Positions 19,325 through 29,577 are shown, counted from the stretch's first letter. The stretch: DNA of 64,000 nucleotides from Flagellimonas_B algarum (GCF_040513375.1 NZ_JBEVTG010000001.1:930001-994000), one strand, 5' to 3'. Notes: generated by a model not told the origin, from the letters alone. Program-made: numbers and translations.

Positions 19325-20950
19325 TTATTTTAAAATCGCGCGGTATTTTGGGTCGTCGTCCATCAAGCTGACCGCGGTCAGGATCGCCTCATCGTTTTTC
19401 AATTGATAGCGATACAGGCCATCACGGTAGAAATAACGCTTGACCAATTCATCGGTCAATTGCTTTGATATTTCACTCTTAAAAGTATTCAAGGCATTGA
19501 TCTTACCCCGGTTGACCGCCAGTAAAAGCTCTTTGTATTGATTTTGCACCTCTTGCCCTAGAAGACTGTCATCACTATTCAGACTTTCTTCAAGTAGTTT
19601 TTCGGTTTCCGTTTGAAATGTGAAATCGGCCCTACGGGCAAAATCGACAAATTTCGAATAGTCGCTATCGCCGAAGTCGAAACCATCCAAATCAGTGACT
19701 TGGTTGTCGTAGTAATAGGTCGTTGCAAAATCAAAGATCACATTGTTCTGACCCAAAGCGTCGATCAAGGAATTGGTGCGTAGCGATGCGATTTCAATGT
19801 CGGGAACGACCCCGCCACCATCTTTAACAGTGCGCCCATTTCGGGTCTTGAACTCATTGAATTGGGTGTTGCGCACGGCATTGCCCGATTCATCGCGGTT
19901 CCAATAATCCAACGACTGGATGCATCTTCCCGATGGGGTATAATAACGTGAAATAGTTACTTTCAACTGGGTGCCATAGGTAAGTTTCAACGGCCGTTGT
20001 ACCAGCCCTTTTCCGAAACTTCGCGCTCCCATGACCACGGCACGATCGAGATCTTGAAGTCCACCCGAAACGATTTCACTGGCCGAGGCACTATTGCCAT
20101 TGACCAAGACCACCAATGGGATTTCGAGGTCGACCGCCTTGTTCTTTGTTTTGTATTCTTGATTGAATTTTTTGACTTTCGATTTGGTCGTCACGATGAG
20201 TTCGCCTTTGGGTACGAATAGGTTGGTCACATTGATGGCTTCGGAAAGCAGTCCGCCCGGATTGCCCCGAAGATCTAAAATCAAACGTTCGGCACCTTGA
20301 CCTTTCAAATCGATGATGGCCGCTTTGGTCTGTCCGGAAGCTTTTCTATTAAAGCGAGAGAGGACGATATACCCCGTTTTTTCATCAGCCATGCCGTAAA
20401 AGGGCACCGCGTCGACCTCAACCCCTTCGCGCTCGATAGTCGCTGTTTGGGTCTTGCCTTGCCTTTTAAACACCACGCTGACCGAGGTGTTGTTGGCCCC
20501 TTTCAGCAGCTCACTGGCGTTATCGTCGAAATCGGCCACTTTGATATCCCCGATTTGAACGATTTCATCACCGGCCTTTAAACCGGCCTTGTCTGCCGGA
20601 TATCCTTGGTAGGGTTCGACAAGCAACAACCGATCGGGATAGGAGCGCACCAAGGCACCGATGCCCGAATACTCACCTGCATTGTTGATTTTGTATTCCT
20701 CCACGTCTTGCTCGTTCAAGAATTTGGTATAGGGATCCAATTCATTGAGCATGTTCTTGATCGCGGAATCCATCAGTTCTGCCGGATTGGTTTCATCGAC
20801 GTAGTTCATATTCAATTCCTTGAACAGGGTGGTGAAGATTTCGATCTGTTTGGCGATTTCGAAAAAATCACTTTTAAACCCACTCCCGACCATCAAAAAG
20901 GCGACTGCCACGATGGGAACCAAAACCTGTTTCCTAAGCAATTGTTTCAT
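19325..20950 (-). CDS. S41-family C-terminal processing protease
   Basis: 541 residues. An N-terminal hydrophobic anchor/signal (VLVPIVAVAFLMVGSGF) precedes a helical region, a PDZ domain (~90-175, GIGALVRSYPDRLLLVEPYQG...AGLKAGDEIVQIG), and the S41 core. The core has DLRGNPGG, the serine nucleophile in NGNSASASEI (about residue 288) and the lysine general base in ARSFGKGLVQ (about 311). The ~140-residue C-terminal extension is seen in Bacteroidota CtpA proteins. It cleaves proteins near their C-termini in the periplasm. The start overlaps the end of rnpA by 17 bases, so the two are translationally linked; this rnpA-S41 pair is common in flavobacteria. Confidence 0.94.
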   Translation of the reverse strand: MKQLLRKQVLVPIVAVAFLMVGSGFKSDFFEIAKQIEIFTTLFKELNMNYVDETNPAELMDSAIKNMLNELDPYTKFLNEQDVEEYKINNAGEYSGIGALVRSYPDRLLLVEPYQGYPADKAGLKAGDEIVQIGDIKVADFDDNASELLKGANNTSVSVVFKRQGKTQTATIEREGVEVDAVPFYGMADEKTGYIVLSRFNRKASGQTKAAIIDLKGQGAERLILDLRGNPGGLLSEAINVTNLFVPKGELIVTTKSKVKKFNQEYKTKNKAVDLEIPLVVLVNGNSASASEIVSGGLQDLDRAVVMGARSFGKGLVQRPLKLTYGTQLKVTISRYYTPSGRCIQSLDYWNRDESGNAVRNTQFNEFKTRNGRTVKDGGGVVPDIEIASLRTNSLIDALGQNNVIFDFATTYYYDNQVTDLDGFDFGDSDYSKFVDFARRADFTFQTETEKLLEESLNSDDSLLGQEVQNQYKELLLAVNRGKINALNTFKSEISKQLTDELVKRYFYRDGLYRYQLKNDEAILTAVSLMDDDPKYRAILK

Positions 20951-21317
20951 CCGCTTGTGCTTTAAACTTTTCTAAGACCTCTTTAAAGGCACCGTCCAAG
21001 ATGTCATAAGAGGGCATTTTTCTTCCAAGGTATAAAATCAGAAACGCATAATTTCCCTCAATGTTGTTAAAAATAAGGGGCTTGTTCAGGCGATAAGCTT
21101 CGCGCAACAACCGTTTGATGCGATTTCGATCGACCGCTTTCCGGAACCGTCTTTTCGGAGCCGAAACGGCCACTTTGATCGGCACTTCCGAAAAAGCGTC
21201 GGTCTTGAGATAATGGAGCTTGATGGGAAATACGGTTATCGAGGCTCCTTCATTGAATAATTTTTCAAAAAGCACCTTGCTTTTGAGCCGCTCATTGGAT
21301 TTAAAAGTCAACCGCAT
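20934..21317 (-). CDS. rnpA: Ribonuclease P protein component
   Basis: 127 residues. The basic RNP motif APKRRFRKAVDRNRIKRLLREAYR (the family's RNRxKR helix) is intact, and the N-terminal FKSNERLKSKVLFEKLFNEG is typical. It binds the RNase P RNA and helps 5' processing of pre-tRNAs. The gene overlaps the downstream S41 protease gene by 17 bases. Neither rpmH nor yidC is adjacent, unlike in many other phyla. Confidence 0.95.
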   Translation of the reverse strand: MRLTFKSNERLKSKVLFEKLFNEGASITVFPIKLHYLKTDAFSEVPIKVAVSAPKRRFRKAVDRNRIKRLLREAYRLNKPLIFNNIEGNYAFLILYLGRKMPSYDILDGAFKEVLEKFKAQADETIA

Positions 21318-21327
21318 CCGCTAAAAA

Positions 21328-21359
21328 TAAAAAAACCCCGTGGAACATAGCCACGGGGT
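21328..21359 (-). terminator. Terminator of the M1 peptidase transcript
   Basis: Perfect 9-bp stem ACCCCGTGG / CCACGGGGT (21335-21343 with 21351-21359) with a 7-base loop. On the minus strand it is followed by seven T's. It lies between the M1 peptidase stop and rnpA. Confidence 0.85.
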
Positions 21360-21382
21360 CGGTGTTCTTGTTTCGTTATGGC

Positions 21383-23233
21383 TTAAGGCTGCCATGCATT
21401 GTTGCTTCGATCGATATCGGCCATCAAAAGCGAAGGGTCGATGGACACCCCCTTGAGCTGATCGATCGGTTTGTCGATGATCAATTCATAAGTGGGGTTG
21501 GCCCAAGCCCAGTCGTCGGCCACGGTTCGCGAAAATTGCGGATAGGGGTTTTCCTTTTCACCCCGCATCATGCGCAAGGGCACATAATAAGTTTCCGCAT
21601 TACCGGCGGTATCCACAATCAAGATATCCAATGGCATGGGCATCTGACCGACACGTTCCATGACGATTTTCGTCTGATCGCCTTGGGCGACCACTTCCTT
21701 GATCCCATAGTCTATGGTATTGGTGGTCTGCGTCCAATCCGTTAGGTACCAGTCCAACTCCATTCCCGAGACCTTTTCCGCGGTTCTTTTGATATCGTTG
21801 GGAACCGGGTGCTTGAATTGGAAATCCTTATAGTATTTGCGAATGGTCTGCATCAGCTTGTCCTGTCCGATGATGTACCCGAGTTGCGACAAGAAAATGG
21901 CTCCCTTGCTGTAGGCCGCGGCGCCATAGGCGAAATTCAATTCGTACCGGTCAGAATGGGTGGTCTGTGGCTGTTCGCGCCCTGATTTGACCAAGGAGAA
22001 ATAGCTGCGATACGACCCCTCGAACGGGTTCTCTTTTTCTTGTTGCATGATTTCGTTCATACAGAGGCTGCTGATAAAGGAGGTGAAGCCTTCATCCATC
22101 CAAGAGTATTTCGATTCGTTGGTGGCCAAAACATGTTGAAACCAAGAATGCGCCATTTCGTGGACCATGACACCAACGAGGCTAGAGAACGTGCGTTCTC
22201 CGGTAATCAAGGTGCTCATAGCATATTCCATGCCCCCATCGCCCCCTTGAACGACCGAATATTGATCGTAAGGATAACGGCCGATGTTCTTATTGAAAAA
22301 CTCCATGGCCGCAACGGTTTTGGGCTGTAGGTTTTTCCAATTTTCGAGCAAGGTGTCTTTGTTCTTATAGAAAAAATGTAAGGTAGGCCCATCTTCCATT
22401 TGAACCGAATCGTGGATATACTCAGGATCGGCACCCCACATAAAATCATGTACCATAGGCGCTTTGAAATGCCAGGTCAAGGTTTTTCCTTTTCGTTTGA
22501 CCTTGGTGCCCGGGCTTTCATAGCCGTGTCCGATTTCATTCGGGTTTTGCAAATAGCCCGTACCCCCGACGATATAGTCTTTGTCTAAAGTGAGTTTGAC
22601 ATCGAAGTTGCCCCACACCCCATGAAACTCCCTGGCGATGTAAGGATTCGGATGCCAACCTTCGAAGTCGTATTCGGCCATTTTAGGATACCATTGGCTC
22701 ATTGAGAGCGCAACGCCTTCTTTACTGTTTCGCCCCGAACGACGGATTTGTAACGGCACCTGTCCGGTGAAGTCCATTTCGAAGGTGGTCTTTTTGCCGG
22801 GCAGGATGGGTTGGGCAAGGTCTACCACCAAAATGGTACCTTCTTCACTGAATTGAACGGGCGCCCCGTCTTGGGTAAGGCTGGTGGCGTGCAAATGCCC
22901 CATTTCATCGGGCGCCAAGGAGGCGATACGACTTTGACCGTCTTGCATCATCCTTCGATCACCGTCCTTGATATTTTGCAGGCGTACATCCATTTGGCTG
23001 CCTGGCTGAAACGCATTGAAATAAAGGTGGTAATAGACCCGGTTTAGGGTGTCGGGCGAATGGTTGGTATAAACCAATTGCTGGGTTCCCGAATAGGTGT
23101 AGTCGGTGACATCCATGGTGACATCCATGGTGTAATCCACGTGTTGTTGCCAGTATCCATTATTGTTTTGGGCGATTAAAGAGCCCAGTCCGAACAAGAG
23201 TCCGAATACCAACCTTTTGACAATTCTGATCAT
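21383..23233 (-). CDS. M1-family zinc metallopeptidase, exported
   Basis: 616 residues with a signal peptide (LVFGLLFGLGSLIAQ). The N-terminal beta-domain spans ~25-250. The gluzincin core has His358-Glu359-x-x-His362 and the third zinc ligand Glu381 (spacing HExxH-x18-E), preceded by the substrate-binding region GGDGGMEYAMSTLI in place of the usual GAMEN. A later Tyr-rich segment NFAYGAAAYSKGAIF matches the transition-state Tyr region of the family. It should be an aminopeptidase or related enzyme in the periplasm or outer membrane. A 12-base tandem duplication near the start gives MDVTMDVT. It follows the S8 peptidase gene after 5 bases: a proteolytic operon. Confidence 0.93.
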   Translation of the reverse strand: MIRIVKRLVFGLLFGLGSLIAQNNNGYWQQHVDYTMDVTMDVTDYTYSGTQQLVYTNHSPDTLNRVYYHLYFNAFQPGSQMDVRLQNIKDGDRRMMQDGQSRIASLAPDEMGHLHATSLTQDGAPVQFSEEGTILVVDLAQPILPGKKTTFEMDFTGQVPLQIRRSGRNSKEGVALSMSQWYPKMAEYDFEGWHPNPYIAREFHGVWGNFDVKLTLDKDYIVGGTGYLQNPNEIGHGYESPGTKVKRKGKTLTWHFKAPMVHDFMWGADPEYIHDSVQMEDGPTLHFFYKNKDTLLENWKNLQPKTVAAMEFFNKNIGRYPYDQYSVVQGGDGGMEYAMSTLITGERTFSSLVGVMVHEMAHSWFQHVLATNESKYSWMDEGFTSFISSLCMNEIMQQEKENPFEGSYRSYFSLVKSGREQPQTTHSDRYELNFAYGAAAYSKGAIFLSQLGYIIGQDKLMQTIRKYYKDFQFKHPVPNDIKRTAEKVSGMELDWYLTDWTQTTNTIDYGIKEVVAQGDQTKIVMERVGQMPMPLDILIVDTAGNAETYYVPLRMMRGEKENPYPQFSRTVADDWAWANPTYELIIDKPIDQLKGVSIDPSLLMADIDRSNNAWQP

Positions 23234-23238
23234 GATGG

Positions 23239-24882
23239 TTATTCTGCGTTAAAATCCAATGTTTTCTTTCCTTTGGCGATGCTTTCTGCCAACAACAGGG
23301 CGTTATAGGCGTTGGCCATCTTTCCTGATTTCGAGATTTCGGTGAACCGTCTCGCTTTAGAGGGATCACCGGCCAACATCACTGAAGCCTTTGAGGTCAA
23401 ACCCGATTGCATGATGACTTTTTTGACCTGGACCGCCGAAAGCGAAGGGTAGTAGGAGCGGATCAATGCGGCAATTCCCGCAACGGCAGGGGCCGCCATC
23501 GAAGTACCCCCTTGAAACTCGTAACTATTATTCGGCATGGTCGAATAGATATCATCGCCAGGGGCATACACATCGACGTTTTCTTGGCCGTAATTCGAAA
23601 AAGTAGCCACCATTTTCGACCCGTAAGACGGGGCCAAGGCCCCAACGGTCAATACATTGTTCGAGAATTCGACTCCTTTGTACTTATGATCGTTCGGGAA
23701 ATTCGGGTTGGCCGAATCGTCTAGGTCATTGCCGTCGTTTCCGGCCGCATGTACGATCAATACGTCATTGGCTGCGGCGTATTTGATGGCTTCATACACC
23801 CATTCGGCATTCGGGGAATACGATTTTCCGAAACTGCAATTGATGATCTTGGCACCATTGTCGACGGCATAACGGATACCGAGGGCGATGTCTTTATCGT
23901 ATTCGTCACCATTGGGCACCGCCCTGATACTCATCAATTCGACGTTTTTGGCCACGCCGTTGATTCCTTTTCCATTGTTGCGCTCCGCGGCGATGATCCC
24001 AGCGACATGGGTGCCGTGGCTCTCTTCCTCGATACGGTTCTTTGGGTTTCCGTTGCCGTAGCCCCGACTGTTGAAGTTATAGGGCTCGTCACCGACGACA
24101 CTGCGGCCGTCAAACGATTTGTTGAGGTTGTAATTGGCCCTTTCGGAATAATACAGAATACCGTCTTTGAGATCGTCGAGTACGGCATCGATGGTTTCGG
24201 CATATTGATACATTTGTGATAATACCGCCACGTGCTGTTGCATCTGATCGGTCTTGGGCTCGATGCCCATCACGTCTTCTTTGGTGTAGCTCGATTTACC
24301 GAGCTCCTTTTTCACTGCTTCGTCGGCGCTTTTGACAACCTGAAGGATCTGTTCGTACTGCTGTTTGTTTTGAACGGCCTGCGGATACTCCTTATCCAGT
24401 TCGATCTGTGCCTTTGCCCTAGTGGCGGCATCGCCGATACCTAAACGTAGCATCCGGGCGTATTCCAATTGTTCGTTGTACGATTCCCCTAAGAAATTAT
24501 ACCCATGGATGTCGTCGATATAGCCATTGCCATCATCGTCCTTGCCATTGTTCGGGCGTTCGCCTTTGTTGGTCCAAAGCACATCATCAAGATCTTCATG
24601 TTCGAGATCCATCCCTGAATCCAAAACGGCCACGATTACGGTCTGCCCTTTTTTGGCGCCGATGATTTCGTTATAGGCCTTGTCGATACTCATCCCCGGA
24701 ATGGTGTCCGAGACCAAATCGGCATGTCCCCAAGCTTTTTTCTCCGCGGAGGTCAGCTCGGCAATTTTTAGCGGCACCGTATCGATGTTGGCTACTGGGG
24801 TTGACACCAAGGTGGTGGCCCCACAGCCGACCAAAAACAAACTACTGCAAATCAGGATACCTAAAGAATTCATTCGTACCAT
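23239..24882 (-). CDS. S8-family subtilisin-like serine peptidase, lipoprotein
   Basis: 547 residues from the ATG at 24882; a TTG at 24918 would add 12 residues but abuts the preceding gene. The start MVRMNSLGILICSSLFLVGC is a lipoprotein signal with the lipobox LVGC, so the enzyme is probably membrane anchored. The subtilase triad is in order: Asp in VIVAVLDSGMDLEHED, His in ESHGTHVAGIIAAE, Ser in GGTSMAAPAVAGIAAL. A long charged insert (~120-260, coiled-coil like) separates the Asp and His segments, a feature seen in several Bacteroidota subtilases. It sits between the MBL-fold gene and the M1 peptidase on the same strand with very short gaps. Confidence 0.93.
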   Translation of the reverse strand: MVRMNSLGILICSSLFLVGCGATTLVSTPVANIDTVPLKIAELTSAEKKAWGHADLVSDTIPGMSIDKAYNEIIGAKKGQTVIVAVLDSGMDLEHEDLDDVLWTNKGERPNNGKDDDGNGYIDDIHGYNFLGESYNEQLEYARMLRLGIGDAATRAKAQIELDKEYPQAVQNKQQYEQILQVVKSADEAVKKELGKSSYTKEDVMGIEPKTDQMQQHVAVLSQMYQYAETIDAVLDDLKDGILYYSERANYNLNKSFDGRSVVGDEPYNFNSRGYGNGNPKNRIEEESHGTHVAGIIAAERNNGKGINGVAKNVELMSIRAVPNGDEYDKDIALGIRYAVDNGAKIINCSFGKSYSPNAEWVYEAIKYAAANDVLIVHAAGNDGNDLDDSANPNFPNDHKYKGVEFSNNVLTVGALAPSYGSKMVATFSNYGQENVDVYAPGDDIYSTMPNNSYEFQGGTSMAAPAVAGIAALIRSYYPSLSAVQVKKVIMQSGLTSKASVMLAGDPSKARRFTEISKSGKMANAYNALLLAESIAKGKKTLDFNAE

Positions 24883-24914
24883 ACTATCGGTATTTTTGAA
24901 AATTAACTTCGTTG

Positions 24915-25775
24915 TCAATTGAATATTTCGTTAAATCGGAACAATTCGTCCAAGCGCACCCCTTTTTCCGTTTTTTTCAGGCTGCAGAGCTCATTATGGG
25001 CATCGTGCTCAAAAAACAGTAAAAGGTCTTTTTCGACCGCATTTTCAAGAAATACGGCCTTTTCTTCCAAAGTTTTTAGCGGTCGGGTATCGTAACCCAT
25101 GACATAGGGTAGTGGAATATGGCCCACGGTCGGCACCAAATCGGCCATAAAGACCAAGGTTTTGCCTTGATAGACGATGTGGGGCAACATTTGCTTTTCG
25201 GTATGTCCATCAACAAACAGGATGCCAAAACCCAGTTCGCTCGCTTCAATAAAGTCCGACCCCCCTCTCTCGATAAATCGCAGTTGTCCGCTTGCCTCCA
25301 TCGGCTCGAGGTTTTCCTTTAAGAACGACGCCTTTTCGCGGGCGTTGGGCTGCATCGCCCATTTCCAATGCGCTTCGTTCGTCCAATAGGTGGCGTTGGC
25401 AAAGGCGGGCTCATACCCGGTTCTGTCTTTGTTCCATTGTACACTGCCCCCACAATGGTCGAAATGCAAATGGGTCATGAAGACATCGGTAACGTCGTCG
25501 GCATGGAAACCGAGTTCACGTAATGATTTGTCCAAAGTAAAAGGACCCCAACGGTGGTAGTGGTTGAAAAACTTATCGGACTGCTTGTTGCCGAGCCCGG
25601 TATCGATCAAGATCAATCGACCCCCGTCTTCGATCAAAAGACTTCTGGCGGCGATGTCGATCATATTTTTGTCGTCGGCCGGATTGGTGCGAGACCAAAG
25701 CGATTTGGGCACCACGCCGAACATGGCCCCACCATCGAGCTTAAAATTTCCGGTTTCAACAGGGTATATGGTCAT
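24915..25775 (-). CDS. MBL-fold metallo-hydrolase
   Basis: 286 residues from the ATG at 25775 (MTIYPVETGNFKLDGG), chosen because the upstream 19 in-frame residues lack family similarity. The metallo-beta-lactamase metal motif MTHLHFDHCGG (HxHxDH) is present, with DTGLGNK before it, a later DGHTEKQMLPHI (third His region), FMADLVP and a final FFEHDAH. The family includes lactonases and related quorum-quenching-like enzymes (AHL lactonase/PqsE-type layout), but the substrate is unknown. It is the first gene of the MBL-S8-M1 run. Confidence 0.9.
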   Translation of the reverse strand: MTIYPVETGNFKLDGGAMFGVVPKSLWSRTNPADDKNMIDIAARSLLIEDGGRLILIDTGLGNKQSDKFFNHYHRWGPFTLDKSLRELGFHADDVTDVFMTHLHFDHCGGSVQWNKDRTGYEPAFANATYWTNEAHWKWAMQPNAREKASFLKENLEPMEASGQLRFIERGGSDFIEASELGFGILFVDGHTEKQMLPHIVYQGKTLVFMADLVPTVGHIPLPYVMGYDTRPLKTLEEKAVFLENAVEKDLLLFFEHDAHNELCSLKKTEKGVRLDELFRFNEIFN

Positions 25776-25942
25776 CAAAAGGAAAATGCGGCGCAAAATA
25801 AGAAAAGCACGCTGTAATCCCTTTAAACACATCGGATTATTAGCCGTATTTTAACAAAACAACTACAAAATCACTGATGCGACCGAAGCGAAAAACCGCA
25901 TTTTTTTTGAAATAAAAACAGTATTTTTCCAAAAAAAGAGAG

Positions 25943-27778
25943 ATGCTCGAACTTGCTGGTATCATTATTCTCGGGATCATCGCCCAATGGATGGCTTGGC
26001 GCTTGAAATTGCCGGCGATCTTGCCGTTGATCCTTATCGGCCTGTTGGTTGGCCCGATCGCCACTTTGTATACCGAAGACGGTTCGAAACTCATCGAACC
26101 GATTTGGAACGGTACCAAGGGTCTTTTTCCCGGCGAAGGATTGTATTATTTCGTTTCCTTGGCGATCAGCATCATCCTGTTCGAAGGGGGGCTCACCTTA
26201 AAGCGGTCCGAAATCAAGAACGTCGGTCCGGTCATTACCAAACTGATTACCCTGGGATCGACCGTCACCTTTTTCGGGGCCGGGGTTGCCGCACATTATA
26301 TTTTCGGATTGAGCTGGCAGATTTCTTTTTTGTTCGCCGCCTTGATCATTGTGACCGGCCCAACGGTAATCACTCCTATTTTGCGGAACATCCCCTTGAA
26401 AAAGGATGTTTCGGCGGTTTTGAAATGGGAGGGTATCCTGATCGACCCCATCGGGGCCTTGGTCGCGGTTTTGGTCTTTGAGTTCATCAGTGTCGGAGAA
26501 GGAAGTGCTTTTACCAAAACGGCTTTGATCGAATTCGGAAAGATCCTGCTTTTCGGCACCACCTTCGGATTCACTTTCGCCCATGCCTTGGCTTTTGCGA
26601 TTCGAAAGAACCTGATCCCGCATTACCTGATGAACGTGGTATCACTCTCCGTGGTCTTACTGGTTTTTGTGGAGTCCGACATTTTTGCCCATGAATCGGG
26701 CCTTTTGGCGGTTGTAGTCATGGGGATGGTCTTAGGGAATATGAATCTTCCGAACCTGAAGGAATTGTTGTATTTCAAGGAATCCTTGAGTGTACTGCTC
26801 ATCTCGATCTTATTTATCTTATTGGCCGCCAATATCAACATCAGTGACCTCGAGTTGTTATACAACTGGAAAACGGCATTGCTCTTTGCCTCGGTGGTCT
26901 TCATCATCAGGCCGCTGGGGGTCTTCTTAAGTACCCAGGGGTCCGGTCTCAAACTCAATGAAAAGATGTTCATCGGTTGGGTAGGCCCAAGGGGTATCGT
27001 GGCTGCGGGGATCGCTTCGCTTTTTGGATCTAAATTGTTGGTCAAAGGGGAGCCTGGCGCGGAGTACATCACCCCCCTGGTCTTTATGATCGTTTTAGGT
27101 ACGGTACTCTTAAATGCGACCACCGCCCGGGTTTTCGCCCGGATCGTCGGGGTCTTCCTTTCGAAATCGGAGGGAATCCTTATCATCGGCGCCTCGAAAG
27201 TTTCGCGATTGATCGCCAGTTATTTAAAAAAGAACAACCGTCATGTAGTACTGATCGATAACAACCAGGCCAATATCGACATGGCGTCGAAGTTGGGCAT
27301 CGAGGCCATGACCGCGAACATCTATTCCGATACGCTGACCGATAATATCGAACTCAATGACATGGGTTATTTGATGGCTTTGACGGGCAACTCGGACCTC
27401 AATAAGTTCGCGATCAACAAATTCCAGAAACAGTTCGGTGAAAACGGCGCCTATCGCTTGGTGAACCCCGACGAAATGAACGACCCCGACAACAACCCGG
27501 AAGATGCGGTCTTTTCACATACCGATGACTTTATCAAATTGATGGATGCAGTACGTAAGTACCCCTCGATCAACGAGATCGATATTAAAGACAAGGCGCA
27601 TTTCGATCGCCTGATCGAGATGACCGAGAAAGACAATGACATCATTCCGGTCTTCATCAAGGAGCCCAATGGCGATATCAAGATTTTACCGGCCGATAGC
27701 AAGGCGTATGTCTTGAACGGAGAAGGGTATCAATTGGCCTATTTGGGGAAGGTGTTCGATTTTGACGACGACAATTAG
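25943..27778 (+). CDS. Cation:proton antiporter with C-terminal RCK/TrkA-N domain
   Basis: 611 residues. The first ~400 contain about 12 hydrophobic segments in CPA-type order, with GLLVGPIATL, ILFEGGLTL (family FEGG motif), VTGPTVITPILR and GWVGPRGIVAAGIASLFG. From ~410 a Rossmann TrkA-N domain begins (ILIIGASKVSRLIASYLKKN...VVLIDNN), which binds NAD(H) or nucleotides and gates transport. It probably exchanges Na+ or K+ for protons in the inner membrane. The stop codon overlaps that of convergent lepA by two bases within TTAG (27775-27778). Confidence 0.93.
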   Translation: MLELAGIIILGIIAQWMAWRLKLPAILPLILIGLLVGPIATLYTEDGSKLIEPIWNGTKGLFPGEGLYYFVSLAISIILFEGGLTLKRSEIKNVGPVITKLITLGSTVTFFGAGVAAHYIFGLSWQISFLFAALIIVTGPTVITPILRNIPLKKDVSAVLKWEGILIDPIGALVAVLVFEFISVGEGSAFTKTALIEFGKILLFGTTFGFTFAHALAFAIRKNLIPHYLMNVVSLSVVLLVFVESDIFAHESGLLAVVVMGMVLGNMNLPNLKELLYFKESLSVLLISILFILLAANINISDLELLYNWKTALLFASVVFIIRPLGVFLSTQGSGLKLNEKMFIGWVGPRGIVAAGIASLFGSKLLVKGEPGAEYITPLVFMIVLGTVLLNATTARVFARIVGVFLSKSEGILIIGASKVSRLIASYLKKNNRHVVLIDNNQANIDMASKLGIEAMTANIYSDTLTDNIELNDMGYLMALTGNSDLNKFAINKFQKQFGENGAYRLVNPDEMNDPDNNPEDAVFSHTDDFIKLMDAVRKYPSINEIDIKDKAHFDRLIEMTEKDNDIIPVFIKEPNGDIKILPADSKAYVLNGEGYQLAYLGKVFDFDDDN

Positions 27779-29577
27779 TCGTTCAGCTTCAACACCGCCA
27801 TAAAGGCTTGTTGCGGGATTTCGACGTTACCGACCTGGCGCATCCGTTTCTTTCCCTTTTTCTGCTTTTCCAAAAGCTTTCGTTTCCGTGAGATATCCCC
27901 ACCATAACATTTGGCGGTCACATCTTTTCGTAAGGCTTTGATGGTTTCTCGGGATATGATCTTGGAACCGATAGCCGCCTGAATCGGGATATCGAACTGT
28001 TGGCGCGGAATCAACTCTTTCAGTTTTTCACACATCTTTTTGCCAATGGTGTGGGCGTTGTCAAAGTGCACCAGTGCCGACAAGGCATCAACGGGCTGGG
28101 CGTTGAGAAGGATATCGACCCGCACCAATTTCGATACCCGCATACCGATCGGCGCATAGTCAAAAGAGGCATATCCTTTGGATACCGTTTTTAAACGGTC
28201 GTAGAAATCGAAGACGATCTCGGCCAAGGGCATGTCAAAGGTCAGCTCGACCCGTTCGGTGGTCAAATAGGTCTGATTGGTGATCTGGCCCCGTTTGTCA
28301 ATACACAACGACATCACGTTGCCCACAAAATCGGACTTGGTGATGATCGTCGCTTTAATATACGGCTCTTCCACCCGATCTACGGTCGATGGGTCGGGCA
28401 AATCGGAGGGGTTGTTGACGATCACGATTTCGTCCGTATGCTTGGTCGTAAACGCGTGGTAACTTACGTTGGGTACCGTGGTGATCACGGTCATGTCGAA
28501 TTCACGTTCCAATCGCTCCTGAATGATCTCCATATGCAACATCCCCAAGAATCCACATCGAAACCCGAATCCGAGGGCGGCACTACTCTCCGGGGTGAAG
28601 ACCAAAGAGGCATCGTTCAGTTGCAGTTTTTCCATGGAAGAACGCAATTCCTCGAAATCTTCGGTATCTACCGGATAGATGCCCGCAAAAACCATCGGCT
28701 TCACATCCTCGAAGCCCGCAATGGCACTTTCCGATGGGTTTTCGGCCAGGGTAATGGTGTCGCCCACCTTGACTTCCCGCGCATCTTTGATACCGGTGAT
28801 CAAGTAACCGACATCACCCGTTGAAATTTTCGGTTTGGGCAATTGGTTCAGCTTGAGGGTTCCGATTTCATCGGCGAAATAACTTTTACCTGTGGCCATA
28901 AAGGTGATTTTCTGACCTTTTTTCAGGGCGCCGTTCAAAATCCTAAAATAGGTTTCCACACCGCGAAACGGGTTATAAACCGAGTCAAAGACCAATGCTT
29001 GAAGTGGGGCGTCGACCGCTCCTTCGGGTGCTGGGACCCGTTCGATTATCGCATTGAGAATGGCTTCGATTCCGATTCCTGTCTTGGCACTGGCCGGAAT
29101 GACCTCTTCGGGATCACAGCCCAATAGGTCGACAATATCGTCAGTGACCTCTTCCGGGTTGGCACTGGGCAAATCGACCTTGTTCAGTACGGGAATGATC
29201 TCCAAGTCGTTCTCAAGGGCCAAATAGAGGTTTGAAATCGTCTGTGCTTGAATGCTCTGAGCGGCGTCTACGACCAACAGGGCCCCTTCACAGGCCGCGA
29301 TGGAGCGTGAGACCTCATAGGAGAAATCAACGTGGCCGGGGGTGTCGATCAAATTCAACACATATTCCTGGCCCTCATGCACATATTCCATTTGAATGGC
29401 GTGGCTTTTTATGGTAATGCCCCGTTCGCGTTCGAGATCCATGCTGTCGAGCAGCTGATCTTGTTTCTCACGTTCCGAAACAGCGCCGGTAAAATCAAGC
29501 AATCGATCGGCAAGGGTACTTTTACCGTGATCGATATGGGCAATAATGCAAAAGTTTCTGATGTTCTTCATCGACAT
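27775..29577 (-). CDS. lepA: Elongation factor 4 (LepA)
   Basis: 600 residues, standard length. GTPase motifs: AHIDHGKST (G1), RERGITIKSHA (G2 with switch I), DTPGHVDF (G3), NKVDLP (G4), and SAKTGIGI (G5). The unique C-terminal domain ends with the basic KLLEKQKKGKKRMRQVG segment and a family-typical QQAFMAVL tail. It acts on ribosomes, back-translocating or remodelling stalled initiation complexes. ATG codons at 29577 and 29571 (MKNIRNF) are both plausible starts. Its stop overlaps that of the convergent antiporter. Confidence 0.97.
   Translation of the reverse strand: MSMKNIRNFCIIAHIDHGKSTLADRLLDFTGAVSEREKQDQLLDSMDLERERGITIKSHAIQMEYVHEGQEYVLNLIDTPGHVDFSYEVSRSIAACEGALLVVDAAQSIQAQTISNLYLALENDLEIIPVLNKVDLPSANPEEVTDDIVDLLGCDPEEVIPASAKTGIGIEAILNAIIERVPAPEGAVDAPLQALVFDSVYNPFRGVETYFRILNGALKKGQKITFMATGKSYFADEIGTLKLNQLPKPKISTGDVGYLITGIKDAREVKVGDTITLAENPSESAIAGFEDVKPMVFAGIYPVDTEDFEELRSSMEKLQLNDASLVFTPESSAALGFGFRCGFLGMLHMEIIQERLEREFDMTVITTVPNVSYHAFTTKHTDEIVIVNNPSDLPDPSTVDRVEEPYIKATIITKSDFVGNVMSLCIDKRGQITNQTYLTTERVELTFDMPLAEIVFDFYDRLKTVSKGYASFDYAPIGMRVSKLVRVDILLNAQPVDALSALVHFDNAHTIGKKMCEKLKELIPRQQFDIPIQAAIGSKIISRETIKALRKDVTAKCYGGDISRKRKLLEKQKKGKKRMRQVGNVEIPQQAFMAVLKLND

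Noticed and set aside
21345..23233. Short tandem 12-base repeat near the start of the M1 peptidase gene as a possible phase-variation tract
   Set aside because: Only two units and a multiple of three, so no frameshift switch.
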